From Streptomyces olivaceoviridis (GTDB taxonomy: Bacteria; Actinomycetota; Actinomycetes; Streptomycetales; Streptomycetaceae), in contig NZ_BMUI01000019.1 of NCBI RefSeq assembly GCF_014650115.1, positions 1 to 64,000 of the forward strand: a stretch of DNA of 64,000 nt, read 5' to 3'. This document shows, in pieces, positions 1 through 8,528 of the stretch. Every line of letters begins with the position of its first letter. The stretch's first letter is position 1. A program made the translations under genes and the position numbers. Under the pieces are notes generated by a model that ran no database searches, had not been told where the DNA came from, and saw only the letters and a program-made list of their open reading frames with translations.

Positions 1-164
1 CCTCCGAGGACTGGGGCGCCGAAGGACTCGCCGAACGGACCGACCGGGCCGCGGCGGAACTCGTCGCGCTGATGGCCGGACCGTCCATCGTCGCGCGACC
101 CGCCCAGCCGGCCTTCGGGTTCCGCCCGCCCGCGCCCGCCGCACCGACCACGCGGGGCCGGTGA
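1..164 (+). CDS. C-terminal fragment, possibly flavodoxin-like
   Basis: The reading frame is open from the window edge (first full codon at 3) to the TGA at 162-164, giving the last 53 residues of a protein. The visible part starts with an acidic amphipathic helix (EDWGAEGLAERTDRAAAELV) and ends in a Pro/Ala-rich tail with no recognisable domain. A helix of this type closes some flavodoxin or NAD(P)H-dependent FMN reductase proteins, but the fragment is too short to decide. Codon use matches the other genes of the window, so the frame is probably real. The function is unknown from this sequence. Confidence 0.5.
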   Translation, partial: SEDWGAEGLAERTDRAAAELVALMAGPSIVARPAQPAFGFRPPAPAAPTTRGR

Positions 165-351
165 CCGGGTCCGGCAGCGTGGCTCCCACCGGACGCGCCC
201 GGGTCCTGCCGTGCGGCCGTCCGGCACTCCGAGGGGCACGACGACGGCGACGCGGCTCCACCGGCACGCGGACCGGTGCCGGCCATGGAATGACCGGCCG
301 TCACCTCACATCGCAGCACCCCGCTCGTCCACCTCACAGAGAAGGAACGAC

Positions 352-1353
352 ATGACCAGCCCTCTGACCACGCGGACGCGCACCGGCCTCCTGGCCACGG
401 CGGTGGTCGCGACGCTCGCTGTCACGGCGACCGGTCCGGCCACGGCCGCCCCGTCCTCCTCCACCACCTCGGCCGGGCCGGCGTCCCCCACGCGCTTCTT
501 CGCGCACCTTGACATGAGCGACGGCCAGCGGCCGGAGAACATCACCCTGGAACCCGGCGGCAGCGCCGTCGTCACCTTCGCCTACAACCGCCAGGTCGCC
601 CGTATCACCCCCGACGGCCGGGTGCACGTCCTCGCGACGCTGCCCGAGCCGCCCGCCGGCTCCGTCACCCCGGCCCTCACCTCGCCGTTCCTCGGCGGGA
701 TCGTCCGTGCGCACGACGGGACGCTGTACTTCCTGTACGCCACCGGCAGCGGCGACCTGACCGGCCTGTGGCGCCTGCGGCCGGGCGGCACCCCGCACCG
801 TATCGCCGCCCTCCCGGCCGACGGTCTGCCCAACGGCCTGGCGCTGGACGAGCACGGCGGACTGCTGTACGCGGCGGACTCGGTCCTGGGCACGGTCTGG
901 CGCGTGCCGCTCACCGGCGGGGCCGCCACCGCGTGGTCCACCGCACCCGAGCTGGCCGCCGACGGGTTCCTGGGCGCCAACGGCATCAAGGTCCACGGCG
1001 GCGCGGTCTGGGTGTCGAACCTGGACCGGGGCACCGTCCTGCGCATACCGGTCACCCGCCACGGCGCGGCCGGCCCCGTCTCGACCCGGGCCACCGGCCT
1101 GGTGGACATCGACGACTTCGCGTTCACCGGCCGTGGGGACACCCTGCTGGCCGCGATCAACAAGGACAACGAGGTGGCCCGGGTCGAGCCCGGCGGCCGG
1201 CACACCGTCGTGCTCACCGCCGCCGACGGGCTTGAGGGGCCGACCTCGCTCGCCGTACGCGGCCGCACGGCGTACGTCGCCAGCGCCGCCTACTTCACCG
1301 ACGAGGACCCCAACCTCCTGGCCGCCCGGATCGTCCCCGCCCCCGGCAAGTAG
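352..1353 (+). CDS. secreted SMP-30/gluconolactonase-like beta-propeller protein
   Basis: The 333-residue protein starts at the ATG at 352, preceded by GAAGGA at a normal distance; the longer open frame upstream lacks a ribosome site. Residues 1 to about 33 form a Sec-type signal peptide (Arg-rich start, hydrophobic stretch, ATAA before a Ser/Thr-rich linker). The rest has the repeated beta-blade pattern of SMP-30/gluconolactonase/NHL propellers, for example NGLALDEHGGLLYAADSVLG and GANGIKVHGGAVWVSN. Such proteins are usually lactonases or sugar-binding propellers acting outside the cell. The substrate cannot be read here. It is followed 46 bases later by the MaoC-like gene, so the two may be co-transcribed. 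Confidence 0.75.
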   Translation: MTSPLTTRTRTGLLATAVVATLAVTATGPATAAPSSSTTSAGPASPTRFFAHLDMSDGQRPENITLEPGGSAVVTFAYNRQVARITPDGRVHVLATLPEPPAGSVTPALTSPFLGGIVRAHDGTLYFLYATGSGDLTGLWRLRPGGTPHRIAALPADGLPNGLALDEHGGLLYAADSVLGTVWRVPLTGGAATAWSTAPELAADGFLGANGIKVHGGAVWVSNLDRGTVLRIPVTRHGAAGPVSTRATGLVDIDDFAFTGRGDTLLAAINKDNEVARVEPGGRHTVVLTAADGLEGPTSLAVRGRTAYVASAAYFTDEDPNLLAARIVPAPGK

Positions 1354-1399
1354 GCCCGGACGTACGCGCACGACGAGAGACGAGCGAGAGGACAGCACG

Positions 1400-1930
1400 A
1401 TGGACACACAGGACACGGCAGCGCCGGCGACCGGGTTCGACCCGGACGCGTTCCTCGTCGTCCCGCCCAGGACCTTCGAGGACCTGCGCGTCGGCGAGGT
1501 GTTCCGGGCGCCCAGCCGCACCCTGACCGACGCCCACGCGGCGGCCTTCCAGACCGTCTCCGCGGACAACCACCCGGTGCACTACGACGCGGAGTGGGCG
1601 CGCCGGCACGGGCACTCCGCGCCGGTGGTGCACGGCCTCCAGGTACTGGCGTTCACCGCGCCGGGCGCCACGCTGTTCCCCCACTTCATCGGTGAGGTGT
1701 TCATCAGCTTCCTGGAGCTGTCCTGCACGTTCCTGGCCGAGGTGCACTCCGGGGACACCCTGTACCCGGCGCTCACCATCACCGCCCTGGAACCGCGCGG
1801 CGAGGAGGGTGTCGTGGTGACGGAGGCCACCATCCACAACCAGCGCGGCGAGCTCGTGCTGTCCGGACAGCACAAGTACCTGCTCCGGTGCGGACAGACG
1901 CGGACGGACACCGGGCAGAGGGCCTCCTGA
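1400..1930 (+). CDS. MaoC-like hotdog dehydratase
   Basis: This 176-residue protein has the MaoC/R-hydratase hotdog pattern: a conserved FEDLRVGEVF entry, then FQTVSADNHPVHYDAEWARR, with the Asp-Asn-His-Pro-x-His active-site motif, and APVVHGL downstream. MaoC proteins hydrate or dehydrate enoyl thioesters, or bind acyl groups. The ATG at 1400 follows a GAGAGGA ribosome site; an in-frame extension upstream reads through the previous gene and is not used. A strong hairpin follows the stop. The actual acyl substrate is unknown. Confidence 0.85.
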   Translation: MDTQDTAAPATGFDPDAFLVVPPRTFEDLRVGEVFRAPSRTLTDAHAAAFQTVSADNHPVHYDAEWARRHGHSAPVVHGLQVLAFTAPGATLFPHFIGEVFISFLELSCTFLAEVHSGDTLYPALTITALEPRGEEGVVVTEATIHNQRGELVLSGQHKYLLRCGQTRTDTGQRAS

Positions 1931-1946
1931 CCCCGGCCCCGAGGAC

Positions 1947-1978
1947 AGCCCTGGCCGGCGAAGTCGCCGGCCAGGGCT
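1947..1978 (+). terminator. hairpin terminator after MaoC-like gene
   Basis: A perfect 15-bp inverted repeat (1947-1961 and 1964-1978) with a minimal loop lies 16 bases after the MaoC stop. It is the usual U-poor terminator form of high-GC actinomycetes. It separates this transcript from the Mrr-like gene. Confidence 0.8.
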
Positions 1979-2065
1979 GAGCCATGAGCGGTGTGCGATC
2001 TTTCGGCGATCTCGGGCATCCGGAGAGGACCGGCCTTTGTCGTCGCCGTCCGGGAGGGAACCCGC

Positions 2066-2893
2066 GTGTCCGTACCTCTGCGCCCCGTTCGACGTGTGCG
2101 GAACGACCGACGTTTCGATCTGCGCACGACCGCCCTGTTCTTCCTGCTGCTCGCGGTCCTCTTGTGCCTCCTCGCGCTGGTGGTGCGGACGGCCGCGGGC
2201 ATGGTCGAGCGGCGCCCGCTGTGGGCCGGGGTCCTGACGCTGTTCGGCGTCGCGGCGGCTGTGATGTGCCGGTCCAGGTGGCGCCGCTTCTCGGCCGCGG
2301 CGTACGCGCGCCGGACCGCCCGCGCACTGGAGGAAGCGGCCGAGGAGGCGTCCTTGCCACCGCGGCCGGCCGAGGAGGCGTCCTTGCCACCGCGGCCGGC
2401 CGAGGAGGCGTCCTTGCCACCGCGGCCGGCCGAGGAGGCGTACGTTCCGGCGCGTCCGGCCGACGAGGAGACGACCGCGTTCCCCGGCGGTGTGGTGGAC
2501 TGCGCCGAGCTTGAGCCCGATGGTTTCGAGGAGGCCGTAGCCGACCTGTGCACCCGTGACGGCTGTCAGGAGGTGGAGGTGGTGGGAGGCGCCGGCGACT
2601 TGGGGGCGGATGTCACCGCGGTCACCCCGGACGGACGGCGCGTGGTGATCCAGTGCAAGCAGTACGGCGCGGCCAACAAGGTCGGCTCGCAGGACCTCCA
2701 GCGGTTCGGGGGAACCTGCTTCACCATCCACGAGGCCGATGTCGCGGCGGTCGTGACGACGAGCGACTTCACCGCGCCCGCTCTTGAGTACGCGCGCCAG
2801 TGCGGCATCGTGTGCGTCGACGGCAGCGCCCTGGACGCCTGGTGCCGCGGTACGGGGCCGAGTCCGTGGGACGGAACAGGCATCGAGTGCTGA
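2066..2893 (+). CDS. membrane-anchored Mrr-like restriction endonuclease
   Basis: The GTG at 2066 is chosen because CGGGAGGG lies 8-9 bases upstream; this gives 275 residues. Two hydrophobic segments (about 22-41 and 52-68) anchor the protein. A linker carries the decapeptide EEASLPPRPA three times exactly plus one degenerate copy. The C-terminal half (about 145-270) is an Mrr-type PD-(D/E)xK domain: GDLGADV followed by VVIQCKQYG supplies the catalytic Asp and the Gln-x-Lys pair. Mrr-family enzymes cut modified or foreign DNA; membrane-tethered members are common in actinomycetes, but their targets are poorly known. No methyltransferase is adjacent, so this is not a classical restriction pair. 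Confidence 0.8.
   Translation: MSVPLRPVRRVRNDRRFDLRTTALFFLLLAVLLCLLALVVRTAAGMVERRPLWAGVLTLFGVAAAVMCRSRWRRFSAAAYARRTARALEEAAEEASLPPRPAEEASLPPRPAEEASLPPRPAEEAYVPARPADEETTAFPGGVVDCAELEPDGFEEAVADLCTRDGCQEVEVVGGAGDLGADVTAVTPDGRRVVIQCKQYGAANKVGSQDLQRFGGTCFTIHEADVAAVVTTSDFTAPALEYARQCGIVCVDGSALDAWCRGTGPSPWDGTGIEC
2341..2460 (+). repeat. 30-bp in-frame tandem repeat, 3 exact copies plus 1 degenerate
   Basis: Three identical 30-base units begin at 2341, 2371 and 2401; a fourth at 2431-2460 is degenerate. The period is a multiple of three, so copy-number change alters the length of the Pro/Glu linker of the Mrr-like protein without a frameshift. Identity at the DNA level, not only at the protein level, suggests recent expansion. 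Confidence 0.95.
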
Positions 2894-2941
2894 CCGTGCG
2901 CGGTCGGTGACCCATCCACAAGGTGCCGATGCTCCGTTAAC

Positions 2942-4363
2942 ATGATCGAACTCACGACAAGCACACCAACACCCAACACATCGGCCGAACAATTGATACC
3001 TAGAGCATCGCGGGTCAATCCGCCACCAAACAGCAGAAATTCGTTCGCCGCATGGCGTCGACCCCGGACGGTGCTGTGGGCCGCGGCCGGTGTGGTGACC
3101 CTCGCATTCCTCGTCGTGCTGGAGATCGCCGCGCGTCACTACGGTCTGCCGGGGCCGGTCACCTATCAGGCGCGAGAGCTGATATTCCCGCCCAAATCAG
3201 GTTTCCTGCTGTATGCCAGCATGGCGTTGACGATGGTGGTCCTCACCTGGCGGGAGCGGTTCATCGCGATCGGCGCCGCGATCGGCATCGACATCGTCTT
3301 CCTGCTGGCACGGTGGGCGGCCGGCGCCGATCTGACCGACGGCCATCCGTTCGGCAACGGCGCGTTGTGGGTCATCGTGGGCTGCGCGGTCATCGCGGTC
3401 ACGCGCCGCACCGGCCGGGAACGCCTCCTGCTGCTGAAGGGCGTCGGACTGGGCCTGCTGCTGGTGGCCGGCCGCAAGACGGGCGACACCTGGCTCCTCA
3501 TCACGTCGAAGACCCGCCCGACGGTGCTCGACCCGTACGTGGCGACCGCCGACCACGCGCTGGGCAACCCGTCGTGGGTGGTGGGCCGGATCGTCCGGGC
3601 CAGCGGTACGGTCGGCACCCACGCTCTCGACTACGTCTACGCCCAGCTCGCGGTGGCCGCGGTCGTCGTCGCGATGTACCAGCTGCGCCACGTCGCGACC
3701 GAGCGCCGCTTCCCGCGCCACCATCTGGTGCGCACGTTCCTGGTCATCGGCCTCCTCGGGCCGGCCATCTACATGGTCTTCCCGGTGGTCGGGCCGGTCT
3801 TCGCCTACGCCGCCGACGGCGGGCACTGGGCGGTCGCCGACCTGTGGCCGCACACGCCGCCGCCGATCGGCACCCCGCACTCCATACCGTTCGACGAGAT
3901 CACCCCGCGCAACTGCATGCCCAGCCTGCACACGGCCTGGGCCACCGCGATCTTCGTCCACTCCCGCAAGGGACCGCGTTTCCTGCGTCACGCGGGTACG
4001 TTCTGGCTGATCGCCACGCTCACCGCCACACTCGGATTCGGTTACCACTACGGCGCCGATCTCCTCGCCGGTGTGGTGTTCACGCTGACGATCGAGGCGG
4101 CGCTCCGCGCGTTCGACCGGGGCTGGGACCGGTCCGGAATCCAATTGGTCGCCCACGGTACGGTCGTCTTCACGGCGCTCCTGCTGTCATACCGTTTCGT
4201 GCCGGTGGAGATGGCCTCATATCCGTGGCTGTTCGGCCCCCTTCTCCTCCTGGCGATGCTCTCCGTGGTCCACGGCTTCGTACGGACCACCGCACTGTGG
4301 GAACCGAAGGCTCCGCCGGTACCGCGACCAGAACCGCAACCGGAACTGGGAGTCGCCCCTTAA
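2942..4363 (+). CDS. PAP2-family integral membrane phosphatase/transferase
   Basis: The 473-residue protein has many hydrophobic segments. The PAP2 catalytic motifs are visible: CMPSLHTAW around residue 325 (motif 2 with its His) and YHYGADLLAG around 368 (motif 3 with His and Asp). This layout is closest to the inositol-phosphorylceramide-synthase/PAP2-like branch, which acts on lipid phosphates or transfers phospho-head groups at the membrane. The N-terminus before residue 35 is polar and less GC-rich than the rest. The ATG at 2942 has no clear ribosome site, so a later start is possible. It stands alone between the nuclease and the ROK gene. The substrate is unknown. Confidence 0.75.
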   Translation: MIELTTSTPTPNTSAEQLIPRASRVNPPPNSRNSFAAWRRPRTVLWAAAGVVTLAFLVVLEIAARHYGLPGPVTYQARELIFPPKSGFLLYASMALTMVVLTWRERFIAIGAAIGIDIVFLLARWAAGADLTDGHPFGNGALWVIVGCAVIAVTRRTGRERLLLLKGVGLGLLLVAGRKTGDTWLLITSKTRPTVLDPYVATADHALGNPSWVVGRIVRASGTVGTHALDYVYAQLAVAAVVVAMYQLRHVATERRFPRHHLVRTFLVIGLLGPAIYMVFPVVGPVFAYAADGGHWAVADLWPHTPPPIGTPHSIPFDEITPRNCMPSLHTAWATAIFVHSRKGPRFLRHAGTFWLIATLTATLGFGYHYGADLLAGVVFTLTIEAALRAFDRGWDRSGIQLVAHGTVVFTALLLSYRFVPVEMASYPWLFGPLLLLAMLSVVHGFVRTTALWEPKAPPVPRPEPQPELGVAP

Positions 4364-4391
4364 GGGGACCGGCGCTCTTTGTCCTCTCAGT

Positions 4392-4428
4392 GGAAGAAGT
4401 TCACAGGAATCCGTGCACGACTTCTTCC
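4392..4428. promoter_or_regulatory. 9-bp inverted repeat upstream of ROK regulator
   Basis: GGAAGAAGT (4392-4400) and ACTTCTTCC (4420-4428) form perfect 9-bp arms with a 19-base gap in the leader of the ROK gene. It could be a ROK operator (autoregulation) or an mRNA hairpin. ROK repressors bind inverted repeats with long spacers, which favours the operator reading. Confidence 0.45.
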
Positions 4429-4502
4429 CAGCTTCGGCGGCCACTGCTACGTTCCCTGTCGAAAGCCCGACACTGGTGGCCGAAAATGGCGGGGAGGGGC
4501 AC

Positions 4503-5693
4503 GTGAGACGCATGACGGCTCGACCGGCCAACGCGCACCAGGCCCGCCTGCTGAAGCTGCTGCGTGACGGTGGCCCCAACTCCCGGGCCCAGCTCGGCGA
4601 CCAGGTCGACCTGTCCCGGTCCAAGCTGGCCGTGGAGGTGGACCGGCTGCTGGAGACGGGCCTGGTGGTGGCCGACGGACTCGCCGCCTCGCGCGGCGGC
4701 CGGCGCTCCCACAACGTCCGGCTCAACCCGGACCTCAGGTTCCTCGGTGTCGACATCGGCGCGACCTCGGTCGACGTCGCCGTCACCACCCCGGAACTGG
4801 AGATCCTCGGCCATCTCAACCAGCCCATGGACGTGCGCGAGGGGCCGGTCGCGGTCTTCGAGCAAGTCCTGGACCTGGCCGGGAAGCTGAAGGCCGCGGG
4901 ACTCGCCGAGGGCTTCGACGGCGCCGGCATCGGCGTCCCCGGACCGGTCCGCTTCCCCGAGGGCGTACCGGTCGCCCCGCCGATCATGCCCGGCTGGGAC
5001 GGCTTCCCCGTCCGGGAGGCGCTCAGCCAGGAACTCGGCTGCCCGGTCATGGTCGACAACGACGTGAACCTCATGGCGATGGGAGAACAGCACGCGGGAG
5101 TCGCCCGTACCACGGCCGACTTCCTCTGCGTCAAGATCGGCACCGGGATCGGCTGCGGCATCGTCGCGGGCGGCCGGGTGCACCGGGGCACCACCGGAAG
5201 CGCCGGCGACATCGGCCACATCCAGTCGGTGCCCGACGGCCGGCCCTGCGCCTGCGGCAACCGGGGCTGTCTGGAAGCCCACTTCAGCGGCGCGGCCCTG
5301 GCCCGGGACGCGATGCAGGCGGCCGGGCAGGGCCTGTCCGCCGAACTCGCGGCCCGGCTGGAGGCGAACGGCACCCTCACCGCCGTGGACGTCGCCGCCG
5401 CTGCCGCCGCGGGTGACGCCACCGCCCTCGAACTGATCCGTGAGGGAGGCACCCGCGTCGGCCAGGTCATCGCCGGACTCGTGTCCTTCTTCAACCCGGG
5501 CCTGGTGGTGATCGGCGGCGGGGTGACCGGCCTCGGCCACACCCTGCTCGCCGCGATCCGCACCCAGGTCTACCGCCAGTCACTGCCGCTGGCCACCGGC
5601 AACCTGCCCATCGTCCTCGGGGAGCTGGGACCGAGCGCCGGTGTCATCGGCGCCGCCCGGCTGATCAGCGACCACCTCTTCTCACCCGCGTAG
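4503..5693 (+). CDS. ROK-family transcriptional regulator
   Basis: The GTG at 4503 sits 5 bases after GGGGAGGGG; the ATG at 4512 is the alternative. The 396-residue protein has an N-terminal winged helix (about 5-60, ANAHQARLLKLLRDGG and LSRSKLAVEVDRLLETG) and a ROK sugar-kinase-like domain: DIGATS near residue 83, GDIGH, and the zinc motif CACGNRGCLE at about 249-258. ROK regulators release DNA on binding a sugar or sugar phosphate. The position directly before a sugar ABC operon and the carbohydrate genes makes it the likely local regulator. A ROK kinase without DNA binding is excluded by the winged helix. Confidence 0.9.
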   Translation: MRRMTARPANAHQARLLKLLRDGGPNSRAQLGDQVDLSRSKLAVEVDRLLETGLVVADGLAASRGGRRSHNVRLNPDLRFLGVDIGATSVDVAVTTPELEILGHLNQPMDVREGPVAVFEQVLDLAGKLKAAGLAEGFDGAGIGVPGPVRFPEGVPVAPPIMPGWDGFPVREALSQELGCPVMVDNDVNLMAMGEQHAGVARTTADFLCVKIGTGIGCGIVAGGRVHRGTTGSAGDIGHIQSVPDGRPCACGNRGCLEAHFSGAALARDAMQAAGQGLSAELAARLEANGTLTAVDVAAAAAAGDATALELIREGGTRVGQVIAGLVSFFNPGLVVIGGGVTGLGHTLLAAIRTQVYRQSLPLATGNLPIVLGELGPSAGVIGAARLISDHLFSPA

Positions 5694-5710
5694 CCGCACC
5701 GCCCGCGCGG

Positions 5711-5853
5711 GCGACCACCGTTCCGCCCGCGCAAGCCATCACCGTTCCGCCCGCGCAAGCCTCAGCGTCCGCCCGCGCAAGCGGACCACCGTTCCGACGG
5801 CGCAAACCGTCACCGTCCCGCGCGCAAGCGAACACCGTTCCGCCCGCCCACGC
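5711..5853. repeat. six degenerate 22-26 bp repeats before the sugar ABC operon
   Basis: Six near-tandem units occur between the ROK stop and the ABC operon. They start at about 5711, 5737, 5761, 5783, 5808 and 5830. The shared core is CACCGTTCCGCCCGCGCAAG. Units 1 and 2 match best; units 3 to 6 have short deletions or changes. They encode no likely protein and do not form one large hairpin. They could be regulator sites or an expanding noncoding repeat. Confidence 0.7.
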
Positions 5854-5980
5854 ACCCCGTCCGCATCAGCGACCTCTTCCCGCACCACGCCACTTACTCG
5901 TGTAACGCCGCTCCCTGGCCGCAGGGCGCTCGCCCCGCTACGCCCTGACACCGGTCCGCACGCCCGCCGAGGGGACTCAC

Positions 5981-7498
5981 ATGGCACCAGAACCACCGCT
6001 GCTCAGCATGTCCCACATCACCAAGTCGTTCCCCGGGGTCCGCGCCCTGGACGGCGTCGACCTCGACGTCCAGGCCGGGGAGGTGCACTGCCTGCTCGGC
6101 CAGAACGGCGCCGGGAAGTCCACGCTCATCAAGGTGCTGGCCGGTGCCCACCAGCCCGACGGCGGCAGCATCCGCTGGCGCGGCGAGCCGGTCACCCTGC
6201 GCTCCCCGATCGCCGCCATGCGCCTGGGCATCGCCACCATCTACCAGGAACTCGACCTGGTGGAACACCTGTCGGTGGCGGAGAACGTGCACCTCGGCCA
6301 CGAGCCGACGGCCGCCGGGTTCGTCGTCCGCGGGAAGGCGGCACGCGCCGCGACGACGGCGCTGCTGAAGCGGCTCGGGCATCCCGAGATCGATCCGGCC
6401 CGCCTGGTCGGGGAGTTGTCCGCGGCGCAGCAGCAGATCGTGTCCATGGCGCGGGCCCTCTCCCACGACGTACGGCTCATCGTGATGGACGAGCCGTCCG
6501 CCGCGCTCGACCCCGACGAGGTCGACAACCTCTTCCGGATCGTCGGCGATCTCACCGCCGACGGGGTCGCCGTCGTCTACATCTCGCACCGCCTGGAGGA
6601 GATCCGGCGCATCGGCGACCGGGTGACCGTGCTCAAGGACGGCCGGGCCGTCGCCGGCGGACTGCCCGCCGAGACCACCCCGACGCGGGACGTCGTCGCC
6701 CTGATGACGGGCCGCACCGTGGAGTACGTCTTCCCCGAGCGGCCCGCACGGGCGCCGGAGGCCGAGCCCGTGCTCCAGGTGCGGGGCCTCGCCCGGGACG
6801 GCGAGTTCGCGCCGTTCGACCTCGATCTGCGCCCGGGTGAGATCGTCGGGCTCGCCGGACTGGTCGGCTCGGGGCGCTCGGAGATCCTGGAGACCGTCTA
6901 CGGGGCACGCCGGCCCAGCGCGGGCGAAGTCGCCGTCGACGGCCGCCGGTTGCGCACCGGGAGCGTCCGTGCCGCCGTACGGGCCGGGATAGGGCTCGCG
7001 CCCGAGGAGCGCAAGGCGCAGGCCCTGCTGATGCTGGAGTCCGTCACGCGGAACGTGTCGGTGTCCTCCCTGTCCCGCTTCTCCCGGGGCGGCTGGATCG
7101 ACCGGCGCGGCGAGCGCGGCGCCTCGCGGGCCGCGACCCGGGAGCTGTCGCTGCGCCCCGACAACCCGGACGTGCCCGTGCGCACCCTGTCCGGCGGCAA
7201 CCAGCAGAAGGCCGTGCTCGCCCGCTGGCTGCTGCGCGGCTGCCGGGTGCTGCTGCTGGACGAGCCCACCCGCGGCGTCGACGTCGGCGCCCGCGCCGAG
7301 CTGTACGCGGTGGTGCGCCGGCTGGCGGACGAGGGCCTCGCCGTCCTGCTGGTCTCCAGCGAGGTGCCCGAGGTGCTGGGCCTCGCCGACCGCGTACTGG
7401 TGCTCCGCGAGGGCCGTGTCGTGCACACGGCACCCGCCCAGGAGCTGGATGAACACCGAGTCCTCGACCTCGTCATGGAAGGAAGCCCGGCGTCATGA
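5981..7498 (+). CDS. ribose-type sugar ABC transporter ATPase (double ABC)
   Basis: At 505 residues it has the usual size of RbsA/MglA/XylG proteins with two ABC domains. The first has Walker A GQNGAGKST at about 40-48 and a signature region LSAAQQQ near 146. The second has the degenerate Walker A GLVGSGRSE usual for this family, plus LSGGNQQK near 403 and LLLDEPTRGVDVG. It energises import of a monosaccharide, inositol or glycoside. Its last codons overlap the start of the permease gene (ATGA), so the two are translationally coupled. The ROK gene upstream is the likely regulator. Confidence 0.95.
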   Translation: MAPEPPLLSMSHITKSFPGVRALDGVDLDVQAGEVHCLLGQNGAGKSTLIKVLAGAHQPDGGSIRWRGEPVTLRSPIAAMRLGIATIYQELDLVEHLSVAENVHLGHEPTAAGFVVRGKAARAATTALLKRLGHPEIDPARLVGELSAAQQQIVSMARALSHDVRLIVMDEPSAALDPDEVDNLFRIVGDLTADGVAVVYISHRLEEIRRIGDRVTVLKDGRAVAGGLPAETTPTRDVVALMTGRTVEYVFPERPARAPEAEPVLQVRGLARDGEFAPFDLDLRPGEIVGLAGLVGSGRSEILETVYGARRPSAGEVAVDGRRLRTGSVRAAVRAGIGLAPEERKAQALLMLESVTRNVSVSSLSRFSRGGWIDRRGERGASRAATRELSLRPDNPDVPVRTLSGGNQQKAVLARWLLRGCRVLLLDEPTRGVDVGARAELYAVVRRLADEGLAVLLVSSEVPEVLGLADRVLVLREGRVVHTAPAQELDEHRVLDLVMEGSPAS

Positions 7499-8511
7499 CG
7501 CAGCACGTCTCCCCGCCCCGGGACACCGCCGGCCCGACACCGCCGGCCCGGCTCCCCGTCTGGCGCGGCCTGCCGGCCCGCGCCGACCTCCGTACCCTCT
7601 CCCTGCTCGGGGTGCTCGCCGCGCTGGTCGTCATCGGCGGCGTCACCAAGCCCGACGAGTTCCTCGACACCCGCAACCTCCAACTGGTGCTGACCCAGGC
7701 GTCGGTGATCGGCGTGGTCACCGTCGGCATGACCTTCGTCATCACCTCGGGCGGCATCGACCTGTCGGTCGGCGCCATCGTCGCCCTCGCCTCCGTGTGG
7801 GCGACCACCGTCGCCACGCAGGAGTACGGCTTCGCCGGGATCCTCTTCACGGCGGTGGTCGTCGGCCTCGGCTGCGGGCTCGTCAACGGCCTGCTCATCG
7901 CGTACGGCGGGATGGTCCCCTTCATCGCCACCCTCGCCATGCTGGCTTCGGCGCGCGGACTCGCCCTCCAGATCACCGACGGCAAGACGCAGATCGTGAG
8001 CGTCGACGGCATCTTGAACCTCGGTGAGCGCGACTCCTATGTGCTCGGCGTCCCGCCGCTGGTCCTGGTGTTCGCGAGCGTGACGGTCCTCGGCTGGCTG
8101 CTGCTCAACCGCACCACCTTCGGCAGGCGCACGGTCGCCGTCGGCGGCAACGCCGAGGCCGCCCGCCTCGCCGGCATCGACGTGCGCCGCCAGCGGCTCT
8201 ACCTCTACCTGCTGTCCGGGCTGTGCTGCGGCATCGCCGCCTTCCTGCTGATCGTGCTCTCCGGCTCCGGCCAGAACACCAACGGCAACCTCTACGAACT
8301 CGACGCCATCGCCGCCGCCATCATCGGCGGCACCCTGCTCAGCGGGGGCCGCGGCACCGTCACCGGCTCCGTGCTCGGCGTGCTGATCTTCACGACGATC
8401 ACGAACATCTTCGCCCTGAACAACCTCCAGAGCGACGTCCAGCAGATCGCCAAGGGCGCGATCATCGTCGCCGCCGTCCTGGTCCAGCGCCGTACCGCGA
8501 GCACGACCTGA
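7495..8511 (+). CDS. ribose-type sugar ABC transporter permease
   Basis: The 338-residue protein is a BPD_transp_2 (RbsC-like) permease with about eight to ten hydrophobic segments. The family stretch VTVGMTFVITSGGIDLSVGA is clear near residue 77. It overlaps the ATPase gene by 4 bases and lies 17 bases before the binding-protein gene. Together the three genes form a complete importer. Substrate specificity is set by the binding protein and cannot be read from the permease. Confidence 0.95.
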   Translation: MTQHVSPPRDTAGPTPPARLPVWRGLPARADLRTLSLLGVLAALVVIGGVTKPDEFLDTRNLQLVLTQASVIGVVTVGMTFVITSGGIDLSVGAIVALASVWATTVATQEYGFAGILFTAVVVGLGCGLVNGLLIAYGGMVPFIATLAMLASARGLALQITDGKTQIVSVDGILNLGERDSYVLGVPPLVLVFASVTVLGWLLLNRTTFGRRTVAVGGNAEAARLAGIDVRRQRLYLYLLSGLCCGIAAFLLIVLSGSGQNTNGNLYELDAIAAAIIGGTLLSGGRGTVTGSVLGVLIFTTITNIFALNNLQSDVQQIAKGAIIVAAVLVQRRTASTT

Positions 8512-8528
8512 GGAAAGGGTTCACCACC

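Noticed and set aside
334..1569. Long minus-strand frame over the beta-propeller gene
   Set aside because: No ribosome site and no family motif; it mirrors the third-base GC bias of the real gene.
1295..3139. Minus-strand frame with repeats LLGRPRWQGR
   Set aside because: The repeats are just the reverse reading of the 30-bp repeat of the Mrr-like gene; no motif otherwise.
4413..4502. Upstream ATG of the ROK gene
   Set aside because: It lies in the inverted repeat, has no ribosome site, and the added residues do not belong to the winged helix.
5711..5853. CRISPR array
   Set aside because: Units are degenerate, nearly adjacent and lack unique spacers; no cas genes are in the window.
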